From contig JAJDEQ010000177.1 of the NCBI GenBank assembly GCA_029259695.1, positions 1 through 35,215 of the forward strand: DNA of 35,215 nt. Reading direction: 5' to 3'. The notes beneath the pieces were generated by a model. It was not told where the DNA came from and ran no database searches. It saw only the letters and a list, made by a program, of their open reading frames with translations. The position numbers and the translations under genes are program-made. The stretch is from Planctomycetota bacterium. GTDB taxonomy: Bacteria; Planctomycetota; B15-G4. Shown here in pieces: positions 8,596-16,199 of the stretch (positions are counted from its first letter, which is position 1; each line of letters starts with the position of its first letter).

Positions 8596-9117
8596 TCAGC
8601 CGTCCTCCGCCGGCGGCGTGTGCGCTTCCCAGGTGGCGAGGTCGAAGGGGCGGCAACGCGCGCCCGGAGGGAACCCGCGGTACTGGGCCTTGCAGCGGTA
8701 ACAGATCAGCAGGCGGCGCACGAGCGCGCGCAGGATCAACCAGTCGAGCAGGGTCACGGCGATCAGGGCGGCGATCGTCTGCGGGATCGACAGGCCGGAG
8801 AACAGGAGCGCGGCGTAGGTGACGGCGATCAGGATCACCCCCAGCCGGGGGTTGACGTCCTTCTGGATGCAGAGTGTGTGGTACTCGCAAGCCGGGCAGC
8901 CGTCGAGTTGCCCCTGCTGGTCCACGTGGGCGCGCAACGAGACGGGGATGGTCGCGTCGCAGTTGCGGCAGCTCACCTGCTCGGGGAGTTCCCTGGGCGG
9001 CGAGTCGGTGCGTGGGCCCAGCTCCGTCTCGCACCAGGTCCGGCAGTCCTCGCAACGCACGGCCAGCGAGCGCTCGACGTGATCGCGGGCCGGGATGTCG
9101 CTGCCGGGGTCGCTCAT
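8596..9117 (-). CDS. Membrane protein with multiple CxxC zinc-ribbon knuckles, unknown function
   Basis: 173 residues. Four cysteine pairs are visible: CEDC near 22-25, CRNC near 50-53, CPAC near 74-77 and CYRC near 139-142, with an extra Cys a few residues after the first and third. Two hydrophobic segments (about 92-108, GVILIAVTYAALLFSGL, and 112-132, IAALIAVTLLDWLILRALV) separate the third and fourth pairs. The fold is probably two cytoplasmic zinc ribbons on either side of a helical hairpin. The C-terminal part (CKAQYRGFPPGARCRPFDLATWEAH) is rich in aromatic and basic residues. Family not recognised. It starts 46 bp after the upstream membrane-protein gene and ends 100 bp before glgX, so it may be co-transcribed with either. 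Confidence 0.75.
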   Translation of the reverse strand: MSDPGSDIPARDHVERSLAVRCEDCRTWCETELGPRTDSPPRELPEQVSCRNCDATIPVSLRAHVDQQGQLDGCPACEYHTLCIQKDVNPRLGVILIAVTYAALLFSGLSIPQTIAALIAVTLLDWLILRALVRRLLICYRCKAQYRGFPPGARCRPFDLATWEAHTPPAEDG

Positions 9118-9163
9118 CGGTGGGGGCGCGGCGCTCGGGTGGTGCTCGATCGTCCCGCGACGC

Positions 9164-10000
9164 TCACAACGGGATGCCGAACGAGCCCTCGACGATCTTG
9201 CCGAAGCCTTCGCCGAGATAGACCGTGGCGCACATCGCGTAGAGGATGCCGGTGGCCGGCTGGGTCTTCTCCATGCGCACCGTCACCAGCGCCATGAAGG
9301 CCATCACGGTGGGGACGATCAAGCCCACCGGAATGCGCGCCCAGAGGCTGGCCACGTCCAGCACCCGGCCGGGGCTGCGCGCCATGAGGTCGGTCAGCGA
9401 GCGATCGTCGGGACCCAGCACGCGGTCCCACATGAGCCACAGCGCGGCGCACGAGAGGAGCGTCTTGCCCAGCAGCAGCCACGGCAGCGGCTTGACCAGC
9501 CGCGCCAGATGGCTGATGTCGAGGCCCTGGGACACGAGGTACCAGTGCCCCAGGATCATGCCCCAGGTGGTGAAGCCGATCACCAGCGCCGAGCCGTAGG
9601 CCGAGGCCAGCACGAGGCCGCGCTCGAGGTCGGTCGCCTCGATCACGCCGGGTCGCCAGGCGGTCAGCGCCACGGCGGCGCCGCCGGCGATCAACGACGC
9701 CCACAGCAGCGTCGACTCGAGCCCCGGGCGGTCCCAGCCCGACACCGACGCGAACAGCACGCAGCCGGCGGCGGCCAGGGCGACGCTCAAGCCCAGCAGC
9801 CGATCGAGGTCGCTGGCACCGTCGGCCAGCGCGGGACCCCAGACCAGGCTCCCGGCCAGTCCGTACAACCCCAGCAGCACCCAGCCCGCGAACTTGTAGT
9901 ACTTCGGGCCGAGGGCCTGGCGGTCATTGACCACGAACGTCAGCAGCGAACCGAAGCCGGCCTGGACCAGGAAGTGGAGTGATGCGACGCCGAGCGACAT
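9164..10000 (-). CDS. Polytopic membrane protein (about eight helices), unknown function
   Basis: 278 residues, mostly hydrophobic, with about eight membrane spans and short loops. The N-terminus, MSLGVASLHFLVQAGFGSLL, reads as a first helix without a cleavable signal. A conserved-looking polar sequence in the middle, WGMILGHWYLVSQGLDISHL (about 156-175), contains two His residues that could bind a metal or heme, but this is only an inference. The C-terminus ends with ATVYLGEGFGKIVEGSFGIPL. No named family is recognised. The ATG at 10000 is the only plausible start. It lies 79 bp downstream of a 56-residue gene and 46 bp upstream of the zinc-ribbon membrane gene, which suggests a three-gene unit of membrane or associated proteins. 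Confidence 0.75.
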   Translation of the reverse strand: MSLGVASLHFLVQAGFGSLLTFVVNDRQALGPKYYKFAGWVLLGLYGLAGSLVWGPALADGASDLDRLLGLSVALAAAGCVLFASVSGWDRPGLESTLLWASLIAGGAAVALTAWRPGVIEATDLERGLVLASAYGSALVIGFTTWGMILGHWYLVSQGLDISHLARLVKPLPWLLLGKTLLSCAALWLMWDRVLGPDDRSLTDLMARSPGRVLDVASLWARIPVGLIVPTVMAFMALVTVRMEKTQPATGILYAMCATVYLGEGFGKIVEGSFGIPL

Positions 10001-10079
10001 GGGCGCGGCATGTTAGCAGCCGGGTCTGATGGACCGGGCTGCGCGATCGGATGCGCTGCGACGGGCTCGCGGGCGGGCC

Positions 10080-10250
10080 CTACTTGTCGAAGATGTTGCG
10101 GTCCTTGGGGATGTGCTTCTCCTCGATCTCCTCGATGTGGAGATCGGGCTCGCCGGGGCGCTCCGGCTGGGGCGCGTCCTTCCGCTGGGGCGGCGGGGAG
10201 ATCGGCAGGGGGTTGGACTGCCAGGGGCTCTTCTTCGGCTCGGTGGACAT
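10080..10250 (-). CDS. 56-residue hydrophilic protein, unknown function
   Basis: Begins at the ATG at 10250 (MSTEPKKSPWQSNPLP) and ends DLHIEEIEEKHIPKDRNIFDK. It is proline-rich in the first half and charged in the second, with no membrane span and no recognised domain. The open frame continues upstream to 10448, but that part is Arg/Pro-rich and crosses a strong hairpin (10370-10412), so I trimmed it. It is co-directional with the membrane-protein gene 79 bp downstream. The C-terminal acidic/basic segment looks like a genuine protein composition rather than a shadow frame. Confidence is limited because the protein is short and the ribosome-binding site is weak. Confidence 0.6.
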   Translation of the reverse strand: MSTEPKKSPWQSNPLPISPPPQRKDAPQPERPGEPDLHIEEIEEKHIPKDRNIFDK

Positions 10251-10630
10251 CGAGGGGGCTCCAGCCGCGATGGGGGCGCGGCGCAACGGGGCGATCCGCG
10301 CCCTCAAGGTCGCTCGCGCCACCGGCTCTGGCAAGGCCCCATCGTCCCGGGTCGTTCGGGGAGCGAAAGACCCCGAGCCCCGCGGTGATCCCCACCACCG
10401 CGAGCTCGGGGTCGGCCTACCCGTCGAAGGCCCCCCCCTATCGGTCACTCATTCCCCTGAGAACCGTGGCAGCCTTCGACGTGGGACCGCATCGTAGCGA
10501 CCGGCACCCGCCGCCGTCTTGTCGTGGAAATCGCGCTTCGCTGTGGCTTCGACACGTCGCCCGCAGCACGACAGCCCCCCGGCAGCGCCGCCGCGCGGGG
10601 CCGCACGCCGCTGCACGGGGCCGGGGCGCG
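10251..10630. other. 380-bp intergenic region with a strong hairpin
   Basis: Lies between the response-regulator stop and the 56-residue gene, both on the minus strand. I see no gene in it. It contains the hairpin at 10370-10412 and several GC-rich inverted segments. The length and structure would fit the end of the two-component transcript followed by the promoter and leader of the next unit. I could not match the structure to a known riboswitch class. Confidence 0.5.
10370..10412 (-). terminator. Long hairpin, probable intrinsic terminator of the two-component operon
   Basis: On the minus strand the arms ACCCCGAGCTCGCGGTG and CACCGCGGGGCTCGGGGT pair almost completely over about 16 bp, with one small bulge and an 8-base loop. 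The hairpin is followed by CTTTCGCTC, a weak pyrimidine tail. It lies about 220 bp after the response-regulator stop. It could alternatively be a structured leader of the 56-residue gene. Confidence 0.5.
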
Positions 10631-11269
10631 TCAGCTGTCGATGCCCTGCTCGATCGCGTAGCGGATCAGGTCGGCGGTGCTGTCGAGTTGCAGCTTGTTC
10701 ATCAGCCGCTGCCGATAGGTCGACGCCGTGCTCTCCACGATGCCCATGGTGGCCGCGCACTCCTTCAACGGCAGGCCCTGGGCCAGGAGTCGCAGCAGCT
10801 CGAACTCGCGACGGGAGAGCTGCTCGACGTCGCCCGGGGCGCCGCGCTGGCTGAGCTGGCGCGCGACGGCGCCCGAGAGACGCGGTGAGACGTAGCTGCG
10901 CCCCTGCCGCACCTCGTTCACCGCGCGCACGAGTTCGCCCGGTGCATCCGACTTGACCACGTAACCCATGGCGCCGGCCTGCAGCGCGTGCAGCGCGTAG
11001 TGCACGTTCTCGTGCATCGTGAGGATGATGATCCCCAGGCCCGGTTGCGCCTCGAGCAGTTGGCGGCTGACTTCGGCCCCGTCCAGGTCGGGCATGGTGT
11101 AGTCCAGCACGACCACGTCCGGCCGCTCGCTCTCCGCGAGGCGCAGCGCTTCGCGCCCGCCGCTGGCCTGGCCGACGATTTCGATGCCCTCGCTCTCCTC
11201 GAGGATCTGCGCCAGGCCGTGACGCACCATCTCGTGGTCATCCGCCAGCAGCACCCTGACCGAACTCAC
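10631..11269 (-). CDS. NarL/FixJ-type response regulator
   Basis: 212 residues. An N-terminal receiver domain (about 3-120) carries the acidic pair D10-D11, the phosphoacceptor D56 in VVVLDYTMPDLDG, T84 in IILTMHE and K106 in GYVVKSD. A C-terminal LuxR/NarL-type helix-turn-helix (about 145-205) has LSRREFELLRLLAQGLPLKE, then STASTYRQRLMNKLQLDSTADLIRYA, the usual DNA-binding and dimer helices. It presumably binds DNA after phosphotransfer from the kinase encoded immediately upstream. The GTG start at 11269 overlaps the kinase stop (GTGA), so the pair is translationally coupled. Target genes are not evident from the sequence. Confidence 0.94.
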   Translation of the reverse strand: MSSVRVLLADDHEMVRHGLAQILEESEGIEIVGQASGGREALRLAESERPDVVVLDYTMPDLDGAEVSRQLLEAQPGLGIIILTMHENVHYALHALQAGAMGYVVKSDAPGELVRAVNEVRQGRSYVSPRLSGAVARQLSQRGAPGDVEQLSRREFELLRLLAQGLPLKECAATMGIVESTASTYRQRLMNKLQLDSTADLIRYAIEQGIDS

Positions 11270-14200
11270 TTGGTGTCTCCGGAGGGGGTGTCCCCGTCTG
11301 CGTGCGGATGTCCGGGCGGCAGCGTGACCTTGATCCGGGTCCCCAAGCCGTGTCTGGAAGTGATCGTGAAGGAGCCCCCCAACAGGTGCGCGCGTTCGCG
11401 CATGCCGGCCAGGCCCACGCCCCGTTCCAGCGGCAGTCGGCGCGGGTCGAAGCCCACCCCGTCGTCCTCGATCTGCAGCAGGACCTGCTCCTCGTCGGCG
11501 CGCAACTCGACGCGCACGGTGCCGGCCTCGGAGTGGCGCGTGATGTTGGTCAGCGCCTCCTGGAGGATGCGGTACAGGTGCCCGCTCACGGCAGGTGACA
11601 GGGGGACGCCTTCGAGGGCGATGCTCGAGACGATGGCCATGCCCGTGCGCTGCTCGTGGTCGGCGAGGTAGGTGCTCACCGCTTCGTGCAGTCCCAACTC
11701 GTCCAGGACGCGCGGTCGCAGCACGCTGGACAGCCGGCGCACGCGCTGCAGGGCGTCCCGGGCTCCCTCGAGCGCCCGGTCCAGCGCGTTCGCGCGGCGC
11801 GTCTCGTCACCGGGACGCTGGGCGAGTTGCAGCTCCAGTGCCGTGGCGGTGAGGACCTGGCCCAGGTCGTCGTGCAGGTCGCGCGAGATCTTGCGCGCCT
11901 CCGTCTCCTGCGAACTGAGCAGGCGCACGTTGAGCACGTGCAGCCGCCGTTGGGCCAGGCGCAGCTGGCGATTGCGGACCAACAGGAACAGGCCCATGGC
12001 CACGATGAGCGTGCCGGCCAGACCCAGTGCCAGACGGAAGCCGATCAGTTCGGGGCCCGGGAGCGGCACCAGGAAGTGCTTCTCGATCGAGTCCGAGTTG
12101 CCGGCCTGGTCGGTGACGCGCAGTTGCAGCGTGTGTCGCCCGGGCTTGGGGTGGGACAAGGTGATCTGGCGTTCGGGCGAGGCCGGCTCCCAGACGTCGT
12201 TGTCGAGCTTCCATTCCGAGCGCAAGCTGTCGGCCGCCGTCTCGTTCCACCAGTCGGCGGCGAGCCAGCTCACGGTCACGCCGGCGCGACCGTCGTGCCA
12301 GTCGAGTTCCGGGCTCGCGATGATCTGCGGGGCGCTCTTGTCGTCCGGCGCGAAGCGGATCAGGCCGCGCCCGTGGCTGCCGATCCAGAGCGTTCCCTGC
12401 TGGTCGGTGGCGAGGGGCCAGAAGCTGCAGGCCGGGAGCTCTCCGGGGCCGGTCACCTCGTAGACGTTGCCCTGCTCGTACCAGCTCAGGCCCATGTGTG
12501 ATGAGAAGAAGACGCCGCTGACCGGGTGGTCGACGAAGTCGGCGGCCCCCAGGGGGCGGCCCGCTGCCGCCCGCAGCCGACGCCATCGGTCGTCGGAGCG
12601 TACGTAGACCCCCGACTGGTTCAGCCCGCACCCGGCCCAGAGGTCACCATCCCGGCTCACGTGGAGTGCGAACACCCGGCGCTGCGGGGAGCCCGGCGTG
12701 CGGATCCTGGCCCAGCGATCGTCTCGCCATTCGGCCAGGCCCCCTCCCGTGGCCGCCACGAACTCTCCGTCGCCCGACATGGCCAGGTCGTAGCAGCGGT
12801 TGTCGGGCAATCCCTCGGCGGTGGTGTAGCGAGTCCAGCTCCCGCCCGGGGACCGCCGCGCGAGCCCGCCCGCGGCGTCGATCGTCGGGCCGTGGCTCAG
12901 CAGCGCGAACCACAGGGATCCGTCCGCGGTGGCACGGATGCGGTGCACGCACCAGTCACTCACGCCCTCGGGTTCGGTGTGGTGGTGCCATCGCTCACCG
13001 TCGAAGCGCACGTAGCCGCCGAAACCCGAACCGGAACCGGCGTAGAGCTGCCCGTCCGGTGTCACGCACAGGGTGGTGACGCTGGCGAGCGAGACTCCCG
13101 TGTCGCCGGCCTCGTGCCAGACCTGGTCGAAGCTCGACCCGTTCCACAAGGCGATGCCGTCGTGCGTGCCCACCCAGAGGCGGCCGTCCGGGGCCAGCGC
13201 CAGCGCGTTGATGCTGGCACTCACGCCGCCTTCCTCGGTGTCGTGCGTACGCCAGCGTTGCGACTCGATGTCACAGGCGAACATGCGCCCCGAGCCGCTG
13301 AGGATCACCAGTCGACCGTCCTCGGTGACGCACAGCGAACGCACGTACTCGCCCTGCACCGCAGAGGGGGCCACGTGGGTCCAGCCGCGGTCGTCGTAGA
13401 CGCGCAGCGATGCGAAGCGCGAGGCGACGATCAGGGTGCCGTCGTTCGTCACCGCCGCGTCCTCGATCGGATCGGCTACCCGGCGCTGAACGTCGGGCAA
13501 CGAGGTGAGCTGCTGCCCGTCCCAGCCCATGCCGCGGTGCTCCGCGTCGAACGCCGACGGCAGGAAGTAGACGTGCTCGTCCCCGGTGACCACCCTGGGC
13601 AGGCGGCCATCACGGCCCGCGGTACCCTGGCCCGGGAGCCGCTCCCAGGTTGCTGCGACCGTGCGTCGCCACAGTCCTGTGTCGCAGGACGCGTACAGCG
13701 TGCCGTCCGCGTCCGTGCCGAGGCCGAAGATGCGCGTCGTGCCGGGTGGACCGTCGAGGAACGGTTCCATCCGCGCTGAGGTCACCTGGTAGACCTGGTT
13801 GTCCAGGCCGGTGAGCACGCGACCCTCGGCGTCCTGGCAGGGCGGCGTGCGCGGGCGCGGATCGGTGCGCTCGTCGATGATGTGTGCAGGGGCCGCGGCC
13901 TCGCGCCAGAAGGCGATGCGCATGCCCGTGAACAGCAGCAGTCCGTCCTCCACGGCGAACGCCGCGGTCAGCTGCTGCTCCAGAAGGGCTTGCCACACAT
14001 GGTGGCGCGACCACTGGTAGCCATCGAACACGTGCAGGTCGCCGTGCTGCGCTCCGGCCACGCCGCTCTCGCCCCAGGGGCGGATGGCGAGCATGGGATG
14101 CTCGGCTGGCGGGATCTCGATCTGGCGCCAACGCCAGGGATCGTCGAGGCGCTCATCGATCGGCTGGCCGGCGCCGCGCTCGGGATGCTGTCCTCCCCCG

Positions 14201-14298
14201 GCACGTGCCTCCTGGGTCAACGCCGCCAAGCAGAGGGCGAGTGCGCACACACTCACTCCCACGCTGTGAACAGGTCGATCTGTCCAAGGACCGCGCAA
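11266..14298 (-). CDS. Sensor histidine kinase with two-component-regulator beta-propeller, Y_Y_Y and HisKA_3/HATPase domains
   Basis: 1010 residues. A signal sequence (about 12-33, VGVSVCALALCLAALTQEARA) precedes a long extracytoplasmic region of regulator-propeller repeats, recognisable by blades such as LWVGTHDGIALWNG, LYAGSGSGFGGYV, LWAGCGLNQSGVYV and LWIGSHGRGLIRF. A Y_Y_Y-type beta-sandwich follows near 670-745 and a membrane helix at about 753-773. The kinase core has the HisKA_3 H-box RDLHDDLGQ with H809, the N-box EALTNITRH near 913-921, and the glycine boxes DDGVGFDP and GVGLAGM. There is no C-terminal receiver or AraC domain, so it differs from the Bacteroides hybrid propeller regulators and instead signals to the separate NarL-type regulator overlapped at its stop. 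The apparent start is TTG at 14298 with AGGTAGG upstream; GTG codons about 11-15 codons inside are alternatives. The propeller probably senses a periplasmic ligand such as a glycan; no substrate is shown. Confidence 0.92.
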   Translation of the reverse strand: MRGPWTDRPVHSVGVSVCALALCLAALTQEARAGGGQHPERGAGQPIDERLDDPWRWRQIEIPPAEHPMLAIRPWGESGVAGAQHGDLHVFDGYQWSRHHVWQALLEQQLTAAFAVEDGLLLFTGMRIAFWREAAAPAHIIDERTDPRPRTPPCQDAEGRVLTGLDNQVYQVTSARMEPFLDGPPGTTRIFGLGTDADGTLYASCDTGLWRRTVAATWERLPGQGTAGRDGRLPRVVTGDEHVYFLPSAFDAEHRGMGWDGQQLTSLPDVQRRVADPIEDAAVTNDGTLIVASRFASLRVYDDRGWTHVAPSAVQGEYVRSLCVTEDGRLVILSGSGRMFACDIESQRWRTHDTEEGGVSASINALALAPDGRLWVGTHDGIALWNGSSFDQVWHEAGDTGVSLASVTTLCVTPDGQLYAGSGSGFGGYVRFDGERWHHHTEPEGVSDWCVHRIRATADGSLWFALLSHGPTIDAAGGLARRSPGGSWTRYTTAEGLPDNRCYDLAMSGDGEFVAATGGGLAEWRDDRWARIRTPGSPQRRVFALHVSRDGDLWAGCGLNQSGVYVRSDDRWRRLRAAAGRPLGAADFVDHPVSGVFFSSHMGLSWYEQGNVYEVTGPGELPACSFWPLATDQQGTLWIGSHGRGLIRFAPDDKSAPQIIASPELDWHDGRAGVTVSWLAADWWNETAADSLRSEWKLDNDVWEPASPERQITLSHPKPGRHTLQLRVTDQAGNSDSIEKHFLVPLPGPELIGFRLALGLAGTLIVAMGLFLLVRNRQLRLAQRRLHVLNVRLLSSQETEARKISRDLHDDLGQVLTATALELQLAQRPGDETRRANALDRALEGARDALQRVRRLSSVLRPRVLDELGLHEAVSTYLADHEQRTGMAIVSSIALEGVPLSPAVSGHLYRILQEALTNITRHSEAGTVRVELRADEEQVLLQIEDDGVGFDPRRLPLERGVGLAGMRERAHLLGGSFTITSRHGLGTRIKVTLPPGHPHADGDTPSGDTK

Positions 14299-14396
14299 CC
14301 GCTGCCTACCTGGGGTTGGTAAGGAAGCGGAATCGTATCCCGCCGGAATCCCGACCTCTACTACAGAGATGCAGCGTGATTCGCGTGAACACCGGT

Positions 14397-14413
14397 CGGT
14401 TGGGGGGCAACCG
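14397..14413 (-). terminator. Small hairpin between the FG-GAP gene and the kinase gene
   Basis: CGGTTG and CAACCG pair around a G5 loop, with CACC/GGTG just outside extending the stem imperfectly. It lies in the 296-bp gap 14299-14594, about 180 bp after the FG-GAP stop. There is no U-tract, so its terminator role is tentative. I see no gene in the rest of the gap, which must hold the kinase promoter. Confidence 0.35.
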
Positions 14414-14594
14414 GGTGGTGCCCTCGGCGACAGCGATGTGTGCAGGTTGTCTCCAATGTGGCGCAGGAGACGACGTCACTGTGCTCGAAGTGAGACGACC
14501 CGCTGCGGAGAGTGTGTCCGCGCGGGTCGCGAGTGCGAGGTCTGGTCGTCGTGAACCGCTCGCTCGGGGCGAGACGTTCCGGGCCAGTGGACGA

Positions 14595-15890
14595 TCAGCC
14601 CCGGCTGGCAGCGGGTCCGGTGTGCTCCACGCCGCCGCGGGGGTTGCCGTCGGCGCGCTCACAGTCGATCGAGATCAGCGTCACGGCGCCGCGGGGAGGG
14701 GTGGGGACGAAGAACTCGTCGGCACCGATGGCGACCTCGAGGCGGCCGTCACCATCCAGATCACCCATTCCCGCCAGGGCGATGCCGAAGCGTTGGCCTT
14801 CGCCGCTGCCGGTGAGTCCCGCCAGGACCGTCCCGTCCCGGCCGGACACGATGCGCACGCTGCCCACATGATGATCGGGTGCGTCGGGTGTGCCCACGAG
14901 GATGTCGGCGCAGCCGTCGGCGTTGACGTCACCGGCAGCGGCCACGAAGGCGCCCGGACCGTCCACGCGGAACAACATGGCGCCGTCACGGCCGGAGAAG
15001 ACCCGGGCCGAGCCGAGCTGGTCACGCAGCCTGAAGTCGTCGTGGGCTCCCGAGCCGATGACCACGTCGGGCAGCCCGTCGCCGTTCACGTCACCGATGC
15101 CGGCCACCGAGCCACCGAAGTTGCCGCCGGGCAGGTCGCCCATGACGGTGAACAACGCCACACCGGTGCGGCCGGAGTACGCCCGGGCGAAACCGCCGCC
15201 GGTCGTCCCGGCCTGGTCGGCGCCGATCAGCAGGTCGTGGTAGCCGTCACCGTCGAGATCGCCGGCGCCCGCCACGGCCGACCCGAGCCGGTCACCTTCG
15301 TTGTGGCTGCGCAGCAGGTGCAGCTCGTGACCGTCCTTGCCGGAGAACACCTGGGCGTAGTTGCCGCGGCAGGCGCCGACGAGCAGGTCGCCGGTGCCAT
15401 CGCCATCGACGTCGCCGGCGGAACTCACGCTGGCCCCGAACTGGTCACCTGGGGCGCTGCCGCGCAGCGCGAGCAACACCGAGCCATCCCGGCCGGAGAA
15501 GACCCAGGCGGCGCCGCAGTTCCATTCCTCGTCGCAATCGGCGGTGGGGGCACCCACCAGCAGGTCGGCGTGGCCGTCGTCGTCGATGTCGCCGACGCCG
15601 GCGACCGCCGAACCGAAGCGCCCGGAGCCGTCGAGCGGCGACGTGAGTTCGTGGATCACCGTGCCGTCATGGCCCGAGTAGACCCAGGCGCCGCCCGCGG
15701 AGACCTCGTGGAACGGCGCGCCGGCGATGATGTCGGCGACCCCGTCCGCGTCCACATCCCCGGCGGATCGGACGGCGCTGCCGAAGCGGCTGCCGTAGCT
15801 CTCTCCCTCGAAGACGCGCATGGTCGTCTGTCCGTCGAGCGCAGGCGCGGCGACCAACAGCGCACTCGCCATGACGATTGTTCGGTACAT
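14595..15890 (-). CDS. Secreted seven-bladed FG-GAP (integrin-alpha-like) beta-propeller protein
   Basis: 431 residues from the ATG at 15890, preceded by AGGGGG at a suitable distance; upstream in-frame codons to 16061 look random. Residues 1-23 are a signal peptide (MYRTIVMASALLVAAPALDG). Seven repeats follow, each with the FG-GAP core and a calcium-type DxDxDGxxD loop: for example GDVDADGVADIIAGAP, GDIDDDGHADLLVGAP, GDVDGDGTGDLLVGAC, GDLDGDGYHDLLIGAD, GDVNGDGLPDVVIGSG, GDVNADGCADILVGTP and GDLDGDGRLEVAIGAD. The intervening VFSGRDG segments are also typical. It probably folds as a calcium-stabilised propeller on the cell surface or outside. It has no enzymatic motif and its partner is unknown. 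It is encoded upstream of the propeller kinase on the same strand, but a 296-bp gap argues for separate transcripts. Confidence 0.87.
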   Translation of the reverse strand: MYRTIVMASALLVAAPALDGQTTMRVFEGESYGSRFGSAVRSAGDVDADGVADIIAGAPFHEVSAGGAWVYSGHDGTVIHELTSPLDGSGRFGSAVAGVGDIDDDGHADLLVGAPTADCDEEWNCGAAWVFSGRDGSVLLALRGSAPGDQFGASVSSAGDVDGDGTGDLLVGACRGNYAQVFSGKDGHELHLLRSHNEGDRLGSAVAGAGDLDGDGYHDLLIGADQAGTTGGGFARAYSGRTGVALFTVMGDLPGGNFGGSVAGIGDVNGDGLPDVVIGSGAHDDFRLRDQLGSARVFSGRDGAMLFRVDGPGAFVAAAGDVNADGCADILVGTPDAPDHHVGSVRIVSGRDGTVLAGLTGSGEGQRFGIALAGMGDLDGDGRLEVAIGADEFFVPTPPRGAVTLISIDCERADGNPRGGVEHTGPAASRG

Positions 15891-16028
15891 CTCACAGCCC
15901 CCTGATTTCGTGCGCCCGCAGTGCCCCTTGTGGGGCGATCTCGTGAGCGCGCTTGTCCTGCCCTGCCCGGGCGATCCCGATTCAGTTGCTAACCGTGTCC
16001 TACGACAACCGGTACTACGTGTTTGCGT

Positions 16029-16062
16029 TGTGACCATTCGATGTCGCCACCAAACGGTCACA
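16029..16062. promoter_or_regulatory. Inverted repeat TGTGACC-N20-GGTCACA upstream of the FG-GAP gene
   Basis: A perfect 7-bp inverted repeat with 20 bases between the arms, about 140-170 bp upstream of the FG-GAP start in the otherwise geneless 15891-16199 stretch. It could be a paired operator. The half-sites resemble CRP half-sites, but the spacing is not that of a CRP site. Confidence 0.3.
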
Positions 16063-16106
16063 GTGCGACACGCCCGATCGGCGCCCCCGCGGCGTCGCGG
16101 AAGCCC

Positions 16107-16169
16107 ATCGAAAGGGACCCTTTTCGATCACCGACCCACGTACCTTGAGGGCTGAAAGCGGGCGCTTTC
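16107..16169 (-). terminator. Two hairpins downstream of the radical SAM pair
   Basis: The first, reading from the radical SAM stop at 16200, is GAAAGC-GGGC-GCTTTC at 16154-16169. The second, at 16107-16128, pairs ATCGAAAAGGG with CCCTTTCGAT with one unpaired base. Both lie within 95 bp after the stop. A pair of hairpins at this position is a plausible end for the radical SAM transcript, although neither has a clear U-run. Confidence 0.5.
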
Positions 16170-16199
16170 GAAGGCCGCACACTCAGGCGCGGGAACGGC

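Noticed and set aside
10251..10448. N-terminal extension of the 56-residue protein to give 122 residues
   Set aside because: The extension is Arg/Pro-rich and crosses a strong hairpin; protein-like sequence begins only at MSTEPKKS.
16029..16062. CRP binding site
   Set aside because: The half-sites resemble TGTGA/TCACA but are separated by about 20 bases instead of 6, which CRP does not accept.
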